Below are positions 32,973 to 42,736 of a stretch of DNA of 64,000 bases, piece by piece (the stretch's first letter is position 1; each line of letters begins with the position of its first letter). The DNA is from an uncultured Lachnospiraceae bacterium (GTDB taxonomy: Bacteria; Bacillota; Clostridia; Lachnospirales; Lachnospiraceae): positions 1 to 64,000 of the forward strand of contig CANQTL010000005.1 in NCBI GenBank assembly GCA_947626775.1. The letters run 5' to 3'. A program made the translations under genes and the position numbers. The notes under the pieces were generated by a model. The model was not told where the DNA came from and searched no databases. It saw nothing but the letters and a program-made list of their open reading frames with translations.

Positions 32973-34394
32973 ATGGAGGAAAACAGAACTTTTACGAATC
33001 GTCCGGTGACGATGAACACCAAGAATAATCTTCTGGAAATAGAAGAGCATATGTACATCCTGGACGATGTAAAGAAACCGAACGTATTCAGAAACATGTT
33101 TCCCTACTCGGAGATACCGAAAATTCCGTTCAATGACAGGACGGTGCCGCACAATATGCCTAAGGAGATCTGGATCACGGATACCACATTCCGCGACGGA
33201 CAGCAGTCGAGAGCGCCCTATACCACGGAGCAGATCGTTACGATCTACGACTATCTCCACAAGCTGGGCGGACCCAACGGCATGATCCGGGCGAGCGAGT
33301 TCTTCCTGTACAGCAAAAAGGACAGGGACGCGGTGTACAAATGTATGGAGCGCGGTTATCGGTACCCGGAGGTCACGAGCTGGATCCGGGCGAGCAAGGA
33401 AGACTTCAAGCTGGTCAAAGAGATCGGCATGAAGGAGACGGGCATCCTCGTAAGCTGTTCCGACTATCACATTTTCCTGAAACTGAAGATGACGAGGCGT
33501 CAGGCGATGGATCACTATCTGAGCGTGATCCGCGACTGCCTGGAGGAAGGCATCAGCCCGCGGTGTCATCTGGAGGATATCACGAGAGCGGATATCTACG
33601 GTTACGTGGTGCCGTTCTGTATGGAACTGATGAAGCTGATGGAGGAGTACCGGATTCCGATTAAGGTGCGCGCCTGTGACACGATGGGGTACGGCGTCAA
33701 CTATCCGGGCGCGGTTATCCCCAGGAGCGTGCAGGGCATCATCTATGCGATACATACCCATGCGGGCGTGCCTCACGAGCTGATCGAGTGGCACGGACAC
33801 AACGATTTCTACAAGGCGGTGGTCAACTCCACAACGGCGTGGCTGTACGGCTGTTCCGGAATCAACACTTCACTGTTTGGCATCGGGGAACGGACAGGCA
33901 ATACACCGCTTGAGGCGATGGTATTCGAGTACGCGCAGCTTCGCGGAGATCTGAACGGTATGGACACGACGGTCATCACGGAACTGGCGGAGTACTATGA
34001 GCGCGAGATCGGCTATCACATCCCGGAAAGGACGCCCTTTGTCGGCAGGAATTTCAATGTGACGAGAGCCGGGATCCATGCGGACGGCCTGTTGAAAAAC
34101 GAGGAGATCTACAATATTTTCGACACAGAGAAATTCCTGAACAGGCCGGTTCTGTGCGCCGTGTCCAACACGTCGGGGCTGGCGGGGATCGCGCACTGGA
34201 TCAACACCTATTACCGCCTTGCGGAGGAGGATCATCTCGACAAAAACTGTGATCTGGTCAGGGCGCTGAAGGTCTGGGTGGACGAGGAGTACGCTTCCGG
34301 ACGCGTGACGGTGCTGACCGACGAGGAACTCGTCGGGCGCATCGAGAAGACATGCGCCAATCTGGGGATACCGCTTCCGGGCGCGGCGCGCTGA
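32973..34394 (+). CDS. Probable Re-citrate synthase (HMGL-like / 2-isopropylmalate synthase family)
   Basis: A 473-residue enzyme of the DRE-TIM metallolyase family that includes isopropylmalate, homocitrate and Re-citrate synthases. The ITDTTFRDGQQSRAPY motif (metal-binding Asp and catalytic Arg), HLEDITRADIYG, EWHGHNDF (metal-binding His) and NTSLFGIGERTGNTPLE are clear. The N-terminal extension and the genes next door (GntR regulator and NADP-isocitrate dehydrogenase) favour Re-citrate synthase, which feeds 2-oxoglutarate and glutamate synthesis in clostridia. An isopropylmalate or homocitrate synthase role cannot be excluded. No aconitase gene is seen nearby. The start follows AAGGGGGAAGG. 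Confidence 0.75.
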   Translation: MEENRTFTNRPVTMNTKNNLLEIEEHMYILDDVKKPNVFRNMFPYSEIPKIPFNDRTVPHNMPKEIWITDTTFRDGQQSRAPYTTEQIVTIYDYLHKLGGPNGMIRASEFFLYSKKDRDAVYKCMERGYRYPEVTSWIRASKEDFKLVKEIGMKETGILVSCSDYHIFLKLKMTRRQAMDHYLSVIRDCLEEGISPRCHLEDITRADIYGYVVPFCMELMKLMEEYRIPIKVRACDTMGYGVNYPGAVIPRSVQGIIYAIHTHAGVPHELIEWHGHNDFYKAVVNSTTAWLYGCSGINTSLFGIGERTGNTPLEAMVFEYAQLRGDLNGMDTTVITELAEYYEREIGYHIPERTPFVGRNFNVTRAGIHADGLLKNEEIYNIFDTEKFLNRPVLCAVSNTSGLAGIAHWINTYYRLAEEDHLDKNCDLVRALKVWVDEEYASGRVTVLTDEELVGRIEKTCANLGIPLPGAAR

Positions 34395-34442
34395 AGAGCG
34401 CGGGAGAGAACGGATTTTGTGTAGAAGGACTGGGGTAAGAAA

Positions 34443-35135
34443 ATGGCGAACTATGATATCAAGCATGAGGTGAACGACAAGTATTCCCTGCGCGGCAGAG
34501 TGTTCCAGAAGCTCAGGGAGGATATTCTGAGCGGAAAATATAAGGAGCACGAGGAGTTGAAAGAGGTGGCGATCGGCGAGGAGCTGGGCGTCAGCCGCAC
34601 GCCGGTCAGGGAGGCGTTTAGGCAGCTGGAGCTGGAGGGGCTTATACAGATCGTGCCCAACAAGGGCGCTTACGTGACGGGCATCACCGCCAAGGACGTG
34701 AAGGATATCTACATGATCCGTTCCCTTCTGGAAGGGCTGTGCGCGAAGCTGGCCACGGAGAACATCACGAAGGAACAGCTGGAGGAGATGGAGGAGAATA
34801 TCTACCTGGCTCAGTTCCACGCCGAAAAAGGGCACATGGATCAGATGGCGGAACTGGACAACCGTTTTCATGAGATCCTGTATGAGGCGTGTAACTCCAA
34901 GATGCTGGAGCACACGCTCAGGGACTATCACCAGTACGTGCTGCGCGTCAGACAGAAGACGCTGTCCAACAATACGAGAGGGCGGGCGTCCAACGACGAG
35001 CACAGACAGATCATGGAGGCGATACGGCGCGGCGACGCCGAGGAGGCGGGCAGGCTGGCGAATCAGCATATGCTGAACGCCTACGACAATATGGTAAAAA
35101 ACGGGCTGTATGGGATATACAGCGACGAGACATAG
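34443..35135 (+). CDS. GntR-family (FadR/FCD) transcriptional regulator
   Basis: A 230-residue regulator. The winged helix (residues about 15-80, with [20 protein letters not shown]) is followed by an all-helical FCD ligand domain with the HEILY and [10 protein letters not shown] helices that carry metal-binding residues in this family. It lies inside the operon of Re-citrate synthase and isocitrate dehydrogenase, so it probably controls it in response to an organic acid such as citrate or 2-oxoglutarate. A GntR-style palindrome overlaps the operon promoter. Confidence 0.9.
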   Translation: MANYDIKHEVNDKYSLRGRVFQKLREDILSGKYKEHEELKEVAIGEELGVSRTPVREAFRQLELEGLIQIVPNKGAYVTGITAKDVKDIYMIRSLLEGLCAKLATENITKEQLEEMEENIYLAQFHAEKGHMDQMAELDNRFHEILYEACNSKMLEHTLRDYHQYVLRVRQKTLSNNTRGRASNDEHRQIMEAIRRGDAEEAGRLANQHMLNAYDNMVKNGLYGIYSDET

Positions 35136-35157
35136 GAAAGGCAGGTATACAGTGACC

Positions 35158-36363
35158 ATGGAAAAAATCAGGATGACCACACCGCTTGTAGAGATGGACG
35201 GCGATGAGATGACGCGGATTCTCTGGCAGATGATCAAGGACGAGCTTTTGCTGCCCTACATTGATCTGAAGACGGAGTATTACGATCTCGGCCTGAAGCA
35301 CAGGAACGAGACGGACGATCAGGTGACGTTGGACTCCGCGGAGGCGACGAAGAAGTACGGCGTCGCGGTCAAGTGCGCGACTATCACCCCCAACGCGGCC
35401 AGAGTGAAGGAGTATGATCTGAAGGAGATGTGGAAGAGCCCCAACGGGACGATCCGTGCGGCTCTGGACGGCACGGTGTTCCGCGCCCCGATTTTGATCA
35501 AAGGCATTATGCCCTATGTACACAACTGGTCGAAGCCCATCACCATCGCGCGTCACGCCTACGGCGACGTCTATAAGAATGTGGAGATCAAAGTGCCCGG
35601 CGCGGGCAGGGCGGAACTGGTGTTTACCGGCGCGGACGGCAGAGAAATCAGGGAGACGATCCATGAGTTTGCGGGTCCCGGCATCATACAGGGCATCCAC
35701 AATACGGATCAGTCTATCGCGAGCTTCGCGAAGGCCTGCTTCAACTATGCGCTGGACACGAAACAGGATCTGTGGTTCGCCACCAAGGATACGATCTCGA
35801 AGAAGTACGATCACAATTTCAAGGATATCTTTCAGGAGATTTACGACACGCAGTACAAGGAAAAATTCGAGTCCGCGGGCATTGAGTATTTCTACACGCT
35901 GATCGACGACGCGGTGGCCAGGGTGATCCGGTCGGAAGGCGGTTTTATCTGGGCCTGCAAGAATTATGACGGCGATGTGATGAGCGACATGGTAGCCACC
36001 GCCTACGGCGATCTGTCCATGATGACTTCCGTGCTTGTCTCCCCGAGCGGCGTCTATGAGTACGAGGCGGCTCACGGCACGGTGCAGCGGCACTATTATA
36101 AGTATCTGAAGGGAGAGGAGACTTCCACCAACTCCATCGCGACGATTTTTGCCTGGACGGGCGCGCTCAGAAAGCGCGGGGAGCTGGACGGGATAGCGGA
36201 GCTTACAGCCTTTGCGGATAAGCTGGAGCGGGCGTGTGTCAAGACGGTGGAGGACGGCAGGATGACGAAGAGTCTGTCGCTGATTTCCACCTGTGAGAAT
36301 CCGGTGATCCTGAACAGCCTGGAGTTCATTCAGGCGATCCGGGCCACGTTTGACGCACTGTAA
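35158..36363 (+). CDS. icd: NADP-dependent isocitrate dehydrogenase
   Basis: A 401-residue enzyme of the dimeric NADP-IDH subfamily that also occurs in eukaryotes. Isocitrate-binding and metal-binding text includes [16 protein letters not shown], the DDAVAR motif and [10 protein letters not shown]. It makes 2-oxoglutarate and NADPH from isocitrate. It forms an operon with a probable Re-citrate synthase, so the pair supplies glutamate. ATG 35158 is the start of conserved text; GTG 35152, just upstream, is possible. A terminator at 36423-36461 ends the operon. Confidence 0.94.
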   Translation: MEKIRMTTPLVEMDGDEMTRILWQMIKDELLLPYIDLKTEYYDLGLKHRNETDDQVTLDSAEATKKYGVAVKCATITPNAARVKEYDLKEMWKSPNGTIRAALDGTVFRAPILIKGIMPYVHNWSKPITIARHAYGDVYKNVEIKVPGAGRAELVFTGADGREIRETIHEFAGPGIIQGIHNTDQSIASFAKACFNYALDTKQDLWFATKDTISKKYDHNFKDIFQEIYDTQYKEKFESAGIEYFYTLIDDAVARVIRSEGGFIWACKNYDGDVMSDMVATAYGDLSMMTSVLVSPSGVYEYEAAHGTVQRHYYKYLKGEETSTNSIATIFAWTGALRKRGELDGIAELTAFADKLERACVKTVEDGRMTKSLSLISTCENPVILNSLEFIQAIRATFDAL

Positions 36364-36411
36364 GGGGCTGGTATGCGCAGCGTGCCGGCAGACATGATCA
36401 GGTCGTACAGC

Positions 36412-36420
36412 TTGTATACA
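36412..36420. promoter_or_regulatory. Second copy of the GntR-type half-palindrome
   Basis: TTGTATACA, nine of the ten bases of the operator core TTGTATACAA at 32929-32938, lies just after icd. It may be chance, or a second binding site. Confidence 0.25.
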
Positions 36421-36422
36421 CG

Positions 36423-36461
36423 ATGGGAACAGTTCTCACTCCGAGAGCTGCTCCCATTTTT
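36423..36461 (+). terminator. Terminator of the icd operon, overlapping the end of the ABC-F gene
   Basis: ATGGGAACAG (36423-36432) pairs with CTGCTCCCAT (36448-36457) with one mismatch, then TTTTT. The right arm is inside the convergent ABC-F coding region. Confidence 0.7.
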
Positions 36462-38358
36462 CGTACAGTCCGGTCAGCTCGCTGTCATTCGCCTCATGCT
36501 CCCTGTTCAGTTCCTGCAGCCTGGCTGCATCCGTGCAGACGTCGGGAGAGGCCATGAGCGCGTCGATCTCTCCGTTTCGGTTTTCCAGATACTCTATGCG
36601 CTCCTCGCATTTTTTCAACTCATTTTCTTTTTTGCGCTGCGCCGCCTGCTGCTCTTTCTGCGCTTTCCAGTCCTGTCTGGCGCTGTCGGCGCGCGCGGCG
36701 TCTCGCTTCATGGAAGCGGCTGCCGGAGCGGTATCGTCAGGCCGGGCGGAGCGTTCGGCGCGTTTTTCCAGATAGTATTCATAATTGCCGAGATAGCCGG
36801 TAAATGTCCCCTGGTTCAGTTCGAGGATGCGGTGGGCGGTCCTGTTGATAAAATAGCGGTCGTGGGAGACATACAGCACGGTTCCCGTGTAGGCGTTCAG
36901 AGCGTCTTCCAGGATTTCCCTGGACGGGATGTCCAGGTGGTTTGTCGGCTCGTCCAGTATGAGGAAGTTGGCCTCGGAAAGCATCAGCTTCGCCAGAGAT
37001 ACGCGGCCGCGCTCTCCGCCGCTCAGGGTTTTGATCTGCTTAAACGCGTCTTCGCCGGTGAACAGAAAGGCGGCGAGAACGGTTCGGATCTGTGTGTTCG
37101 TGAGAGACGGATAGTCGTCGGAGATCTCCTCGAACAGCGTTTTGTCCATGTGAAGCACATGCTGTTCCTGGTCGTAGTAGCCGATCTCCACATTGGCGCC
37201 CAGACGGATCAGACCGGCGTCGGGAGGCGTGAGGCCGTTGATCATTTTTAAGAGCGTGGTCTTGCCGGCGCCGTTGTCGCCGATGATGGCCACGTGCTCG
37301 CCTTTTTTGAGATCGAAGTCAAGCTTCGTAAAGAGGGTGAGGCCGCCGAAGGATTTGGAGAGTTCTTCCGCGTGGAGCACGTCGTTTCCGCTCTCGTATC
37401 GGGGAGAGAGGTTTAGGCGCATGTCTGTCCGTATCTCGGAAGGCTTTTCGATCCGTTCGATTTTCTCCAGCTTTTTCTCCCGGCTCTCCGCGCGGCGGAT
37501 CGACTTTTCACGGTTGAAGGACTTTAATTTCTCGATGACTTCTTCCTGATGTCTGATTTCCTGCTGCTGTTTCATGTAGGCGTTGTACTGCGCCGTGCGC
37601 AGGATTTCTTTTTTGGCGGCGTAGTCGGAGTAATTGCCGGAGAAGACGGTCGCCTTCGCATTGTCCAGCTCGATGATCCTGGACGCGATGCGGTCCAGGA
37701 AATAGCGGTCGTGAGAGACGACGATCACTGCGCCTTTATAGTTGGAGAGATAGGTTTCCAGCCATGCGACGGAGGACATATCCAGATGATTCGTCGGCTC
37801 GTCCAGTATGATCAGATCCGGGTTTTCGAGCAGCAGCCTGCCGAGAGCCACGCGGGTTTTCTGACCGCCGGAGAGGGTGGACACACGCCTTGCAAATTCT
37901 TCTTCCGCGAAGCCGAGTCCCTTGAGCACGCCGGTCAGTTCGCTTCTGTAGGCATATCCGTTTCTGGCTTCATAGGTATGGGTGAGAGAGGTGTAGGCGT
38001 CCATCAGCTGCGACAGTTCTTCGCCGGAGACATTTTTCATCTGCAGTTCCATGGCGCGCATTCTGTGTTCCAGATCGACGATGTCCTGCTTGACGCTAAG
38101 CAGTTCGTCGTAGATCGTGTGGTCGCCGTCCACGGCGTCGTGCTGGGACAGATAGCCGATGGAGCTGCCGCGGGAGACGGTCACCGTGCCGCCGTCTGCG
38201 GGCAGTTCGCCCATGATGAGCCGAAGAAGCGTGGTCTTGCCCGCGCCGTTTACGCCGACGATGGCGGCTTTCTCATGCTCCTCTATGTGAAAAGATACGT
38301 TCCGGAGCACCGGAACGTCGTTGAAAGATTTGTCGAGATTGCTGACGGAGAGTATCAT
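36436..38358 (-). CDS. ABC-F family ribosome-associated ATPase (YdiF/Uup-like)
   Basis: A 640-residue protein with two fused ABC domains and no membrane helices. Walker A GVNGAGKT and GDNGAGKT, signatures LSGGQK and LSGGERG, and Walker B LIILDEPTNHLD and FLILDEPTNHLD are complete. An interdomain linker rich in charged residues (about 240-325) and a C-terminal coiled coil (about 570-640) fit the YdiF/Uup group. These act on translating ribosomes rather than in transport. It could be an antibiotic-resistance ABC-F, but the sequence looks like the housekeeping type. Start 38358 has AAAGGA upstream. Confidence 0.9.
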   Translation of the reverse strand: MILSVSNLDKSFNDVPVLRNVSFHIEEHEKAAIVGVNGAGKTTLLRLIMGELPADGGTVTVSRGSSIGYLSQHDAVDGDHTIYDELLSVKQDIVDLEHRMRAMELQMKNVSGEELSQLMDAYTSLTHTYEARNGYAYRSELTGVLKGLGFAEEEFARRVSTLSGGQKTRVALGRLLLENPDLIILDEPTNHLDMSSVAWLETYLSNYKGAVIVVSHDRYFLDRIASRIIELDNAKATVFSGNYSDYAAKKEILRTAQYNAYMKQQQEIRHQEEVIEKLKSFNREKSIRRAESREKKLEKIERIEKPSEIRTDMRLNLSPRYESGNDVLHAEELSKSFGGLTLFTKLDFDLKKGEHVAIIGDNGAGKTTLLKMINGLTPPDAGLIRLGANVEIGYYDQEQHVLHMDKTLFEEISDDYPSLTNTQIRTVLAAFLFTGEDAFKQIKTLSGGERGRVSLAKLMLSEANFLILDEPTNHLDIPSREILEDALNAYTGTVLYVSHDRYFINRTAHRILELNQGTFTGYLGNYEYYLEKRAERSARPDDTAPAAASMKRDAARADSARQDWKAQKEQQAAQRKKENELKKCEERIEYLENRNGEIDALMASPDVCTDAARLQELNREHEANDSELTGLYEKWEQLSE

Positions 38359-38392
38359 GTTCTGTGTTATCCTTTCGCTGACCGGTAAAAAC

Positions 38393-38421
38393 AGTGTACC
38401 GTTCCGAACAGGGCGTGTCAA
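38393..38421 (-). promoter_or_regulatory. Sigma-A promoter of the ABC-F gene
   Basis: Reading leftwards: TTGACA (38421-38416), a 17-bp spacer and TACACT (38398-38393), 34 bases before the start codon. Its -35 is 5 bp from that of the divergent rex promoter. Confidence 0.75.
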
Positions 38422-38426
38422 CTTGT

Positions 38427-38455
38427 TTGACAGTTTTTTAACACGGTTGTATACT
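38427..38455 (+). promoter_or_regulatory. Sigma-A promoter of rex with a possible Rex operator
   Basis: TTGACA (38427-38432), a 17-bp spacer and TATACT (38450-38455). A Rex-like site overlaps it at 38427-38444: the right half TTTTAACA fits TTGTTAANNNNTTAACAA well (10 of 14 specified bases overall). It suggests autoregulation. Confidence 0.75.
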
Positions 38456-38487
38456 GGAATTATCACAGTGGCAGGGAGGACCGTACG

Positions 38488-39117
38488 GTGGAAGACAGAG
38501 AGATTTCACAGGCCGTTATCGGCCGGCTGCCGAGGTATTTCAGGTATCTCGGCGAGCTGAAGGATCAGGGAATCGAGAAGGTTTCGTCCCAGGAGCTGAG
38601 CGATATCATGCGGGTGACCGCATCTCAGATAAGACAGGATTTGAATAATTTCGGGGGTTTTGGACAGCAGGGATACGGCTACAATGTCGGGGATCTCTAC
38701 GGTGAGATCGGGAAGATACTGGGACTTCACAAGGAGCACAACCTGATTATCGTAGGGGCCGGCCATCTTGGGCAGGCGCTTGTCAACTATATGAATTTCG
38801 AGCGCCGGGGCTTTATCTTCCGCGGTATTTTCGATATCGACAAGAAGATCCAGGGCACGCAGATCCGCGGTATCACGGTGCGCCCGATGGAGGAGATGGC
38901 GGCGTTCGTGCGGGAGAACGATATCGATATCGCGGTGCTCACCATACCGAAAACCGGGGCCGTGGAGGTGGCGGAGCAGCTGGCTGGCTGCGGTATCAGG
39001 GGATTCTGGAATTTTGCGCATGTGGATCTGCATGTGCCGGACAATATCCAGGTGGAGAACGTACACCTGTCGGACAGCCTGATGAAACTGTCCTACAATA
39101 TCCTGTCGCACGACTGA
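38488..39117 (+). CDS. rex: Redox-sensing transcriptional repressor Rex
   Basis: A 209-residue NADH/NAD+ sensor that represses fermentation and NADH-reoxidation genes. The N-terminal winged helix (MRVTASQIRQDLNNFGGFGQQGYGY) and the Rossmann fold (VGAGHLGQAL) are textbook Rex. The GTG start is preceded by GGGAGG. It is divergent from the ABC-F gene, and a possible Rex site overlaps its promoter. Confidence 0.97.
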   Translation: MEDREISQAVIGRLPRYFRYLGELKDQGIEKVSSQELSDIMRVTASQIRQDLNNFGGFGQQGYGYNVGDLYGEIGKILGLHKEHNLIIVGAGHLGQALVNYMNFERRGFIFRGIFDIDKKIQGTQIRGITVRPMEEMAAFVRENDIDIAVLTIPKTGAVEVAEQLAGCGIRGFWNFAHVDLHVPDNIQVENVHLSDSLMKLSYNILSHD

Positions 39118-39191
39118 TCAGGTTTAGCGGATCCTGCGGCGGCGCGCAGAACCGGCGGGATCTTCGTGCCGCCGGGGAAAGGTAAGCAGAT

Positions 39192-39914
39192 ATGGCGAAA
39201 ACGGAGGAAGAGTTCAGGGCGGCGCTGGTCGGCAAAAAGGTCCCGATCCTCACGCTGGATAACAAGTGGCACAGGCTTTTTACGCAGAGCGAATACACGT
39301 CCGAGATCAAGCGCATGGAGGGCGAGCTGAACGCGCTGCTCAAGCGTCAGGGAACGGTCAACGAGAAGAATAAAGAGATTAAGAAGCTCAAGAAAAAGCT
39401 GATGGACGAGATTGTGCTGGTCGCGGACGAGCTCGTCAGGGAGCCCTCCAACAGGAAGCTGGAAAAGCGGCAGGAGGAGTGCAAGCGTCTCCTTACGGAG
39501 TGCAACGAGAAGCTGGACGCATGCGAGGACGAGATGGCGGAACTGCCCAGACAGATCAATCAGCTGAACAATAAGCTGATGGTCGCCACGATGGAGGTCT
39601 GCTATCGGAGACTGCAGAAAAACACGGCGGAGCTCAAAGAGATCGAGGATTGGATCGGAAACATCCGGCGGGAATTAAAAAAGAAGATTATCCGCAAGCA
39701 GGAGAAGGAGGCAAAGAACCATCAGCTCTACTCCTATATGCACGATATTTTCGGAGCGGACGTCCTGGAACTTTTTGACATGCAGTACGACCCGGAGGAG
39801 AAGTACCGCAGGAGTCAGGAGGCCAGGGCCGCGAAGGAAGCGGACGGACAGGCGGCCTCGGAGAGCGGGGAGCCGGCGGATCATAATAACAGCAAAGACG
39901 CGTTGAAATCGTGA
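39192..39914 (+). CDS. Conserved coiled-coil protein of unknown function
   Basis: A 240-residue cytosolic protein. After a short N-terminal segment (VGKKVPILTLDNKWHRLF) it is almost entirely long charged helix with heptad-like Leu spacing (residues about 38-180), that is, a coiled coil. The C-terminal 40 residues are low complexity. It has a good ribosome site (GGGGAAAGG) and normal codon use. It sits between rex and the NAD(P)HX repair gene. I recognise no family name. Confidence 0.75.
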   Translation: MAKTEEEFRAALVGKKVPILTLDNKWHRLFTQSEYTSEIKRMEGELNALLKRQGTVNEKNKEIKKLKKKLMDEIVLVADELVREPSNRKLEKRQEECKRLLTECNEKLDACEDEMAELPRQINQLNNKLMVATMEVCYRRLQKNTAELKEIEDWIGNIRRELKKKIIRKQEKEAKNHQLYSYMHDIFGADVLELFDMQYDPEEKYRRSQEARAAKEADGQAASESGEPADHNNSKDALKS

Positions 39915-39947
39915 GATTTTGACGCTTCTTTGCGGATTGGAGACAGA

Positions 39948-41540
39948 ATGAGACAGTATGTGGTGACGGCCTCGGAGATGAAGCGGTTCGATGCCAATAC
40001 GACGGAGAGATATCATGTGCCGTCCCTGCTTCTGATGGAGCGGGCGGCGCTTGCGACGGCGGAGGAGATTCTGCGCGTATGCGGGGACAGGCCGCGCAGG
40101 GCGCTCGTTGTGGCCGGGTGCGGCAACAACGGCGGCGACGGGCTCGCTGTCGGAAGGCTTCTGATGCTGCGGGGATGGAAGGTGGACTGTGTGCTGCCGG
40201 GCGGCGAGGAGAGATGTACGCCGCAGACGGCGGCGCAGATCGACATTCTGCGCGCTTACGGAGCACGGATCGATAGCACAATCGGGGAAGAAGAATACTA
40301 TATCATTATAGACGCTCTGTTCGGCGTGGGACTGTCGAGGGACGCCGAGGGCGTCTATGCGGAAGCAATAGAGCGGATCAACCGAAGCGGCGCCTGTGTG
40401 TGCAGCGTGGATATCCCATCCGGCGTCAATGCGGACACGGGCGGCATTATGGGCTGTGCTGTCCGCGCCGATCTGACAGTGACATACGGCTTCTACAAGG
40501 CGGGGCAGTTTTTGTACCCCGGCGCCGCGCAGACGGGCAGGATCGTTCTGCGCGATGTGGGAATAGACGAGCGCAGTTTCTGCGGCGAGCCGCCTTTCTG
40601 GTACACACACATCGGTCCGGCCTGCGGGCTGCTCCCGGCGCGGAGACCGGACGGCAACAAAGGCACGTTTGGCAAGGCGCTTGCGGTGGCCGGGTGCGGC
40701 AGAGTGGCCGGGGCCGCGATGATGGCGGTCAAGAGCGTGCTCCGGGCGGGAGCCGGCATGGTGAAGGCGGTTACGGACGCCAGGAACGGCATATCGCTGC
40801 AGCAGTTCGTGCCGGAGGCGATGCTGCTCACCTATGAGGAGAAGGGGCGGGCGGAAAATATCATCCCCGCGGAGGAATGGCTGCTGTTTCTGGAAGAGCT
40901 CAGAGAGGCGGAGGCGTGGGCGGACTGTATTCTGATCGGTCCCGGTATCGGGCTTGGCGAGACGGCGTATGAACTGCTTAAATTCTGTGTCTGCGAGAGC
41001 AGCCTGCCGCTGGTAGTCGACGCGGACGGCCTGACGCTTCTGGCGCGGGACGACGGACTTCGAGAGGCTCTGACGGCCTGCGGCAGACAGGGGAGAACCG
41101 TCATTCTCACGCCTCACCTGGGGGAATTCGCGCGGCTGTATGGCTGTACGGTCCGGGAGGCAGGGGAGCATCTGACGGAATATCCGCGGGCGCTTGGCGA
41201 CAAACTGCAGTGTATTGTCGTGTGCAAGGACGCGCGCACGGTGGTGACAGAGCCTGGCGGCAGAGCGGGATATCTCAACACGACGGGCAATGCGGGCATG
41301 GCGACGGCGGGTTCCGGCGATGTGCTCGCGGGCATGATTACGGGGTTTCTGGCGCAGGGGATGCGGGGGATGGACGCGGCCGTGGCCGGGGTATATCTTC
41401 ACGGCGCGGCGGGCGATCTTGCCGCGGCGCGCAGAACGCAGAGCGCTATGACGGCGACGGACATCATAGACTGTATCGGCGATGCAGCCGCGCTGCAGTC
41501 CGATGGAACCGGACAGCGCAAGACGGAGGAAAAACGATGA
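39948..41540 (+). CDS. nnr: Bifunctional NAD(P)HX epimerase / ADP-dependent NAD(P)HX dehydratase
   Basis: A 530-residue fusion that repairs hydrated NAD(P)H. The N-terminal half (about 1-210) is the YjeF_N epimerase with VAGCGNNGGDGLAVGR. The C-terminal half (about 225-510) is the ribokinase-like dehydratase with GPGIGLGETAYEL, the nucleotide region VILTPHLGEFARL and the GNAGMATAGSGDVLAGMI active-site motif. ATG 39948 is preferred over the TTG at 39930. The stop overlaps the alr start by four bases. In many Firmicutes this gene neighbours alr. Confidence 0.95.
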   Translation: MRQYVVTASEMKRFDANTTERYHVPSLLLMERAALATAEEILRVCGDRPRRALVVAGCGNNGGDGLAVGRLLMLRGWKVDCVLPGGEERCTPQTAAQIDILRAYGARIDSTIGEEEYYIIIDALFGVGLSRDAEGVYAEAIERINRSGACVCSVDIPSGVNADTGGIMGCAVRADLTVTYGFYKAGQFLYPGAAQTGRIVLRDVGIDERSFCGEPPFWYTHIGPACGLLPARRPDGNKGTFGKALAVAGCGRVAGAAMMAVKSVLRAGAGMVKAVTDARNGISLQQFVPEAMLLTYEEKGRAENIIPAEEWLLFLEELREAEAWADCILIGPGIGLGETAYELLKFCVCESSLPLVVDADGLTLLARDDGLREALTACGRQGRTVILTPHLGEFARLYGCTVREAGEHLTEYPRALGDKLQCIVVCKDARTVVTEPGGRAGYLNTTGNAGMATAGSGDVLAGMITGFLAQGMRGMDAAVAGVYLHGAAGDLAAARRTQSAMTATDIIDCIGDAAALQSDGTGQRKTEEKR

Positions 41541-42718
41541 GAGAAGATTACCAGAGAGTCTGGGCGCAGATCGATCTGGACGCCGTCTGCCACAACATGG
41601 AGAGCATGCGCCGCAATCTGACGCCGGGCACGAAGATGATCGGGGTGATCAAGACGGACGCCTACGGGCACGGCGCGGTGCAGATCGGGCGGGAACTTGA
41701 AAAACTCGACTATGTGGCGGGCTATGCGGTGGCCACGGCGGAGGAGGCGTTTATCCTGCGCCGCGCGGGACTTGGCAAACCGATTCTGATCCTCGGCTAT
41801 ACTTTTCCGTACTGTTATGAAGAACTGATCCGGCAGGAGATACGGCCCGCCGTGTTTAGAGAAGACATGATAGAGGAACTGTCAGCGCGCGCGAAGCGGG
41901 TCGGAAGACCGGCGAAAGTGCACGTGAAGGTGGATACGGGCATGACCCGGGTGGGGATCAGGCCGGATGACGACGGGCTGAGATTCGTCCGCAGAGCGCT
42001 GCAGACGGAGGGAATAGAGCTGGAGGGCATGTTTACCCATTTTGCGCGGGCGGATGAAGCGGATAAGACGTCGGCCAGAGAACAGCTTGCGCGTATACAG
42101 AGTTTTATGGAGCGCGTCGAGAGAGAGCTTCACTGTCACATACCGGTGAAGCACTGTTCCAACAGCGCGGGCATCGTGGAGCTGCCGGAAGCCAACATGG
42201 ACGCGGTGCGGGCGGGGATCACGCTGTACGGTCTGTGGCCTTCGGAACAGGTGTCGCGGGACGTTGTGGATCTGCAGCCGGTATTGTCCCTGAAGAGCCG
42301 GATCGTATATCTCAGGGAAGTGGAGGCCGGAGTGCCTGTCAGCTACGGCGGCACCTATGTCACGCCCAGGCGGATGCGTGTGGCGACGATCCCGGTAGGA
42401 TATGGGGACGGGTATCCGAGAAGTCTGTCGAACAGGGGTTTCGTGTTGATCCGCGGCAGGCGCGCTCCGGTTCTGGGCCGCGTGTGCATGGATCAGTTTA
42501 TGGTGAGCGTGGATGAGATACCGGAAGCCGCAGAGGGCGACGAAGTGACGCTGATCGGCTCAGACGGCGGCGGACGGATCACAATGGAAGAGCTGGGGGA
42601 ACTGTCGGGAAGATTCAACTATGAGCTGGCCTGCGATCTGGGCAAAAGAATTCCCCGGGTCTATATGAAAGGCGGGCGGATCACTGCGACGAAAGATTAC
42701 TATGACGATTACCGTTAG
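41537..42718 (+). CDS. alr: Alanine racemase
   Basis: A 393-residue PLP enzyme that makes D-alanine for peptidoglycan. The PLP lysine is in VIKTDAYGHG, and the catalytic tyrosine is in the conserved C-terminal VSYGGTY. The GRVCMDQFMV segment is characteristic. It overlaps nnr by ATGA. A MazF-type toxin gene lies 83 bases downstream, the position in which Bacillus and relatives carry the ndoAI-ndoA pair. Confidence 0.96.
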   Translation: MREDYQRVWAQIDLDAVCHNMESMRRNLTPGTKMIGVIKTDAYGHGAVQIGRELEKLDYVAGYAVATAEEAFILRRAGLGKPILILGYTFPYCYEELIRQEIRPAVFREDMIEELSARAKRVGRPAKVHVKVDTGMTRVGIRPDDDGLRFVRRALQTEGIELEGMFTHFARADEADKTSAREQLARIQSFMERVERELHCHIPVKHCSNSAGIVELPEANMDAVRAGITLYGLWPSEQVSRDVVDLQPVLSLKSRIVYLREVEAGVPVSYGGTYVTPRRMRVATIPVGYGDGYPRSLSNRGFVLIRGRRAPVLGRVCMDQFMVSVDEIPEAAEGDEVTLIGSDGGGRITMEELGELSGRFNYELACDLGKRIPRVYMKGGRITATKDYYDDYR

Positions 42719-42736
42719 GCCGGAAAGTCAATTATC

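Noticed and set aside
31713..33800. 695-codon open frame on the - strand across the S8 peptidase and citrate synthase genes
   Set aside because: It spans two intact + strand enzymes and their promoter and has no start signal or motif.
36373..38388. Long + strand frames (for example 36373-37251 and 37549-38388)
   Set aside because: They are antisense to the ABC-F gene, whose Walker motifs and signatures are complete on the - strand.
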